In this document: positions 60,499 through 64,000 of the stretch, piece by piece
Numbering within the stretch: position 1 is the first letter of the stretch
Layout: every line of letters starts with the position of its first letter
NCBI RefSeq assembly: GCF_018918325.1
Contig: NZ_JAHLQH010000005.1
Span: 1 to 64,000, forward strand
Direction: 5' to 3'
DNA from: Clostridium sp. MSJ-8
Lineage (GTDB): Bacteria; Bacillota; Clostridia; Clostridiales; Clostridiaceae
DNA: 64,000 bases
The notes under the pieces: model-generated
Databases searched by the model: none
What the model was told of the DNA's origin: nothing
What the model saw: only the letters and a program-made list of their open reading frames with translations
Made by a program: the position numbers and the translations under genes

Positions 60499-62139
60499 GT
60501 GTTAACTGGGTATAAAGATGAAATATCTCAAGAAACAAGTATAGTAATTAGCATACTTCAAGAGAAGTATGATTCCTATAAATCAGGTGAAAAGACCGAA
60601 GATGAAGCTAAAGAAGAGGCTAAAGAAGTTATTAGAAACATGAGATATGGAGAAAATGATAGTGGATATTTTTGGATAGATGATTTGGATTATAATTTGA
60701 TAATGCACCCAATATTAACAGATCAAGAAGGAAGTAATCGTAAAAATTTAGAAGATAAAAATGGTGTGTTAATAGTTCAAGAAATTGTTAAAGCTGCTAA
60801 AAGTAAAAATGGTAGTGGATATAATGAATTTTATTTTACAAAGGATGATGGTGTAACAGTTGCACCTAAGTTAGCTTATTCAGAACTTTTTAAACCATGG
60901 GGCTGGATAGTATCTACTGGAAATTATACTGATACATTAGATAAAAATATATCTTTAGTTCAGTCGAATGTAGAAAAACAAGGAAATAAATTAATGATTT
61001 TTATAACACTTACAGGAGTAGTAATGCTATCTGTAGTTGTATTTATAGCTATTAAAATAGGTGATAAGATATGTAATCCATTGAAAGAGATACAGGATAT
61101 GTCTGATAGAATGAAAGAAGGAAACTTACGAGTTCCAGCAAAGGTTATGACTAGTGATGAACTAGGAGCAACAGCAACATCTCTAAATATAGCTCAGAAG
61201 CAAGTAGGGATATTAGTTGCAGGAATAAATGAAACAACTGATACGTTAAAAGAAACTGTGAAACAATGTGTTGATAATTTTGATAATATGAAAAAATCAA
61301 TAAGCAATGTTACACAAGCTGTAGAAGAAATTGCTCAAAATAGTACATCTCAAGCACAAGAAACATCTTTAGCTGATGAAAAAATAGTAAATATTGCTGA
61401 TGAAATAAAGAACGTATATATAATAGTTGATAAATTAGGAAAAGAGTCTAAAGTTATGGAAGATTGTTCTGATAAATCCATGCTAGCACTAAAAAAATTA
61501 ATAGATGTAAATAATATAACACGAACTAACATTGCAGATATGAAAGAACAAACTGATGATACTAATTTATCTGTTGAAAAGATAAATAATTCAGCAACAC
61601 TTATAAGTGAAATAGCAGAACAAACTAACCTTTTGGCATTAAATGCATCTATAGAAGCAGCGAGGGCTGGAGAAGCAGGAAAAGGATTTGCAGTTGTTGC
61701 AGAAGAGATAGGAAAGTTAGCAGCACAATCATCAAGTGCAGCACAAGAGATCAATAATGTAATAGAAGAACTTAATGCTAATTCTAATAAGTCTGTTAAT
61801 ATGATGAATGCAATGAATAAAAATTCATATGAAGAAATAACAACTTTAAATGATACTAAAGATATGTTTGATTTATTAAAGGATTCATCAAATGAATGCA
61901 TGAAACATATAGACGAGGTAGTAGAATTTATTAAACATATGGATAATGAACGTGAAGTTTTAACTAGTAATATAGATAAGTTAAGTTCTTTATCTATGGA
62001 TAATGCATCATCTACTGAGGAGACTTCAGCTACTGCTTTAGATTTAGAGAGTATTGTAGGACATTCTGAAGAAAAAATGAAGGAGTTATCTGAAAAGGTA
62101 AAATCTCTATCAGATAGTATTGATATTTTTAAAATATAA
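60499..62139 (+). CDS. Methyl-accepting chemotaxis protein, N-terminally truncated (probable pseudogene)
   Basis: The readable frame codes for about 546 residues. It has most of an sCache_2 sensor ([41 protein letters not shown]), one membrane segment (about 165-187), a HAMP domain and a full signalling domain with the hairpin tip [35 protein letters not shown]. Homologues begin with an extra membrane helix and about 30-50 residues. Here the frame continues upstream without a start codon to a stop at 60424, and terminators fill the space. GTG 60499 has only weak ribosome binding support. Without the first helix the sensor would stay inside the cell, so function is doubtful. Confidence 0.75.
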   Translation: MLTGYKDEISQETSIVISILQEKYDSYKSGEKTEDEAKEEAKEVIRNMRYGENDSGYFWIDDLDYNLIMHPILTDQEGSNRKNLEDKNGVLIVQEIVKAAKSKNGSGYNEFYFTKDDGVTVAPKLAYSELFKPWGWIVSTGNYTDTLDKNISLVQSNVEKQGNKLMIFITLTGVVMLSVVVFIAIKIGDKICNPLKEIQDMSDRMKEGNLRVPAKVMTSDELGATATSLNIAQKQVGILVAGINETTDTLKETVKQCVDNFDNMKKSISNVTQAVEEIAQNSTSQAQETSLADEKIVNIADEIKNVYIIVDKLGKESKVMEDCSDKSMLALKKLIDVNNITRTNIADMKEQTDDTNLSVEKINNSATLISEIAEQTNLLALNASIEAARAGEAGKGFAVVAEEIGKLAAQSSSAAQEINNVIEELNANSNKSVNMMNAMNKNSYEEITTLNDTKDMFDLLKDSSNECMKHIDEVVEFIKHMDNEREVLTSNIDKLSSLSMDNASSTEETSATALDLESIVGHSEEKMKELSEKVKSLSDSIDIFKI

Positions 62140-62332
62140 GTATAGATTAATTAAAATAGCTTATAGGCATAACTATTTGAAATTATGTTAAATAGATTAT
62201 GTTTATAAGCTATTATTATGTTAAATTGTAAAGTGATTATTAAGATGTGGTTAAAGTTGCGTTAGATATAAATAGTAAGCTTAAATGCTATGCTATACTT
62301 TATATGAAAAAGAAATAGAAAAGGGGAATTCT

Positions 62333-62914
62333 ATGCAATTACAAGATCATATGAATTTAGCAAATATATTGTGGAAGTATTTTGATATTAAAGCATCTAA
62401 AGGCTGCAAATTAGCATTTATTTTAGGGTCTATAGAACCAGATATTAATTTTATTACTTATTTTCGAGGTAGTATGAAACATGAAAAAATGAGGGGACAT
62501 AATTATGATAATGTCATATCTCATATGGGAAAATTAATAAGTAAAATTCAAATGAGTACTAAACAAGTGCTAAAATATTATAAATTAGGTAAGCTTATTC
62601 ATTATGTTGCAGATTCTTTTACATTTCCTCATAATAAAGAATTTACAGGAAATCTAGAAGAACATTGCAGATATGAAGATGTACTTCATTTATATATGGA
62701 CAAATATTTGCTAGGTGAGTACAAGGGGTTAGATAAAAATAAAAACGAAAATTTGTTAAATGAAATAAAGAGATTGCATAATAAATATGTAGGCAGTATA
62801 AGGAATTATTACGAAGATTGTTATTATATAGTAAATGTATCTATTATGGTTATGAAAGATTTGATAAAGGAATTAGAAAATGAGGAATTCATTAATATAA
62901 GCAAGGTAGCATAG
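62333..62914 (+). CDS. Zinc-dependent phospholipase C-like protein
   Basis: About 193 residues, all helical. Histidines and aspartates lie where zinc-dependent phospholipase C/S1-P1 nuclease-like proteins have them: QDHMNLANILW at the start, GSIEPDINF, LGKLIHYVADSFTFPHN and EEHCRYEDVLH. No signal peptide is visible, unlike secreted PLC toxins, so it may be intracellular or act on membrane lipid from inside. An ATG at 62285-62293 is too far upstream; AAGGGGAA precedes ATG 62333. It is 12 nt before a glycolipid-type glycosyltransferase gene, which suggests a lipid-related pair. Confidence 0.75.
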   Translation: MQLQDHMNLANILWKYFDIKASKGCKLAFILGSIEPDINFITYFRGSMKHEKMRGHNYDNVISHMGKLISKIQMSTKQVLKYYKLGKLIHYVADSFTFPHNKEFTGNLEEHCRYEDVLHLYMDKYLLGEYKGLDKNKNENLLNEIKRLHNKYVGSIRNYYEDCYYIVNVSIMVMKDLIKELENEEFINISKVA

Positions 62915-62926
62915 GAGAGGAAAATT

Positions 62927-64000
62927 ATGAATATAGGGATTTTTACAGATACTTATTATCCAGAAGTTAATGGTGTAGCTAATTCAACTTACCAACTTAA
63001 GAAATCATTAGAAGAGTTGGGTCATATTGTATATGTATTTACAGTTAGTAACCCCAATGTTATTGAATATGAAAAAAATGTAATAAGAATGCATAGTATA
63101 CCCTTTATCTTTTTGAAAGATAGAAGAATAAGCTATTCATTAGTTAGCTTTTGGAGAAAGAAAATAGAGAAATATAATTTAGATATAATTCATACTCAAA
63201 CTGAATTTTCCCTAGGCCATATGGGAAAGAGAATTGCTAGATATTTAAGAATACCAATGATACATACCTATCATACAATATACGAAGATTATACACATTA
63301 TCTTAAGTTACCTATGAATAAAAGTATTAGGAATGTAGTGAAGAAACTAAGTAGACATTGTTGCGATAATGCAGAGTGTGTAATAGTTCCAACAGATAAA
63401 GTTAAAAATTTATTACATTCATATAATGTTAAGAGAGATATAATAGTTCAACCAACAGGAATAGAACTAGATAAGTTTACTAATATTGACTTCCTTCATG
63501 TTGAACAATTAAAGAAAAAATATAATATATCAGATAGTGATAATACTATGATATATGTAGGACGATTGGCAGAAGAGAAGAATCTTAAGGAGATAATTAA
63601 CTTTATGCCTTATATAAAAGAAATAGACTATAATGTTAAACTTATTGTAGTAGGAAGTGGTCCGTATAGAGAAACATTAGAATCATGTATAGAAGAACTA
63701 AAATTAGAGAATAATGTTATATTTACTGGTAGTGTTCCATGGGAGAATATACAAGATTATTATGCATTAGGGAAGGTGTTTATTTCAGCTTCAACTAGTG
63801 AAACTCAAGGATTGACTTATATAGAAGCATTAGCAACTGGAAGGCCTATATTAGTTAGAAATGATAAGTGTTTAGAGGGGGTACTTCAGCAAGGGATTAA
63901 TGGATATGGATATTCGGATTTGATGCAATTTATTATGTACTATAAAAAGCTATTTTTAGAAGGAGAATATAATATTATGGCACATAATGCAGTAAGTAGT
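62927..64000 (+). CDS. GT4 glycosyltransferase, probable diacylglycerol glucosyltransferase (partial)
   Basis: The 358 codons visible run off the right edge without a stop. The N-terminal Rossmann domain begins MNIGIFTDTYYPEVNGVANST, with the GVA.S pattern of diacylglycerol alpha-glucosyltransferases. IHTQTEFSLGHMGK and HTYHTIYEDYTHY follow. The C-terminal domain has YVGRLAEEKN, VGSGPYRE and ISASTSETQGLTYIEALATGRP (EX7E, nucleotide-sugar binding). It probably makes glucosyl-diacylglycerol in the membrane. AGGAGAGG precedes the ATG. Confidence 0.85.
   Translation, partial: MNIGIFTDTYYPEVNGVANSTYQLKKSLEELGHIVYVFTVSNPNVIEYEKNVIRMHSIPFIFLKDRRISYSLVSFWRKKIEKYNLDIIHTQTEFSLGHMGKRIARYLRIPMIHTYHTIYEDYTHYLKLPMNKSIRNVVKKLSRHCCDNAECVIVPTDKVKNLLHSYNVKRDIIVQPTGIELDKFTNIDFLHVEQLKKKYNISDSDNTMIYVGRLAEEKNLKEIINFMPYIKEIDYNVKLIVVGSGPYRETLESCIEELKLENNVIFTGSVPWENIQDYYALGKVFISASTSETQGLTYIEALATGRPILVRNDKCLEGVLQQGINGYGYSDLMQFIMYYKKLFLEGEYNIMAHNAVSS

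Overview
The window looks like a chromosomal segment of a low-GC, endospore-forming Clostridium (Clostridium sensu stricto or a close relative). Supporting signs are the AT-rich sequence, AGA/TTA-dominated codon use, strong GGAGG-type ribosome binding sites, frequent TTG/GTG starts, a spoIIA operon followed by the three-gene spoVAC-spoVAD-spoVAE set, gpr, spoIIP, yqfC/yqfD and a CotS-like coat protein. Most of the window is conserved Firmicute core gene order. The accessory patches carry most of the interest. All calls come from reading the sequence; no database search was run.

Layout. 1-426 is a structured, gene-free stretch. 427-4792 holds a DUF4003 protein, DNA polymerase IV and a LonC-type protease without recognisable Walker motifs. 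4855-5818 is a compositionally foreign patch: a promoter, a two-hairpin leader with an intrinsic terminator, the vitamin transporter pnuC, and a 22-codon gene remnant. 5882-9356 is the forespore block spoIIAA-spoIIAB-sigF and spoVAC-AD-AE. 9461-14783 holds a motif-degenerate P-type ATPase, comEC and holA. 14829-26057 is rpsT (minus strand), gpr, spoIIP, a small membrane protein, lepA, hemW and the CIRCE-controlled hrcA-grpE-dnaK-dnaJ operon.

26217-29492 (ZIP metal transporter, TetR regulator, glycogen branching enzyme) interrupts the common dnaJ-prmA linkage. 29743-45000 returns to core functions: prmA, rsmE, mtaB, hinT, rpsU, yqeY, yqfC, yqfD, pgpH-like HD hydrolase, ybeY, dgkA-PAP2 fusion, cdd, era, recO, a DUF4342 protein, a CcpN-like CBS regulator and ppdK. 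45136-50234 is accessory: zinc-ribbon protein, lipoprotein, C26 peptidase, a YibE/YibF-type membrane pair and the CotS-like protein. 50405-56028 is the dgt, dnaG, rpoD, trmK, nif3-like macromolecular-synthesis block, followed by a small membrane protein and the RNase P RNA gene.

From 56791 the window is accessory again: a gene remnant, a membrane-anchored GH5 glucanase, a divergent secreted metallophosphoesterase with a starch-binding module, a chemoreceptor that has lost its N-terminus, a zinc-dependent phospholipase C-like protein, and a glycosyltransferase that runs off the right edge.

How the genes work together. spoIIAA/AB/sigF, gpr, spoVA, spoIIP, yqfC/yqfD and the CotS-like gene serve sporulation and germination. 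hrcA-grpE-dnaK-dnaJ handles heat-shock folding. rpsT, rpsU, lepA, prmA, rsmE, mtaB, ybeY, era, trmK and rnpB serve ribosome and RNA maturation. dinB, holA, dnaG, recO and dgt serve DNA replication and repair. ppdK with its CBS regulator controls the pyruvate/PEP node.

No tRNA, rRNA, CRISPR array, insertion sequence or prophage was seen. The best candidates for something undescribed are the degenerate P-type ATPase, the foreign pnuC leader, the recurring pattern of ribosome binding sites built into hairpins (comEC, lepA, dnaG), and the divergent GH5/starch-binding phosphoesterase pair with shared upstream DNA elements.
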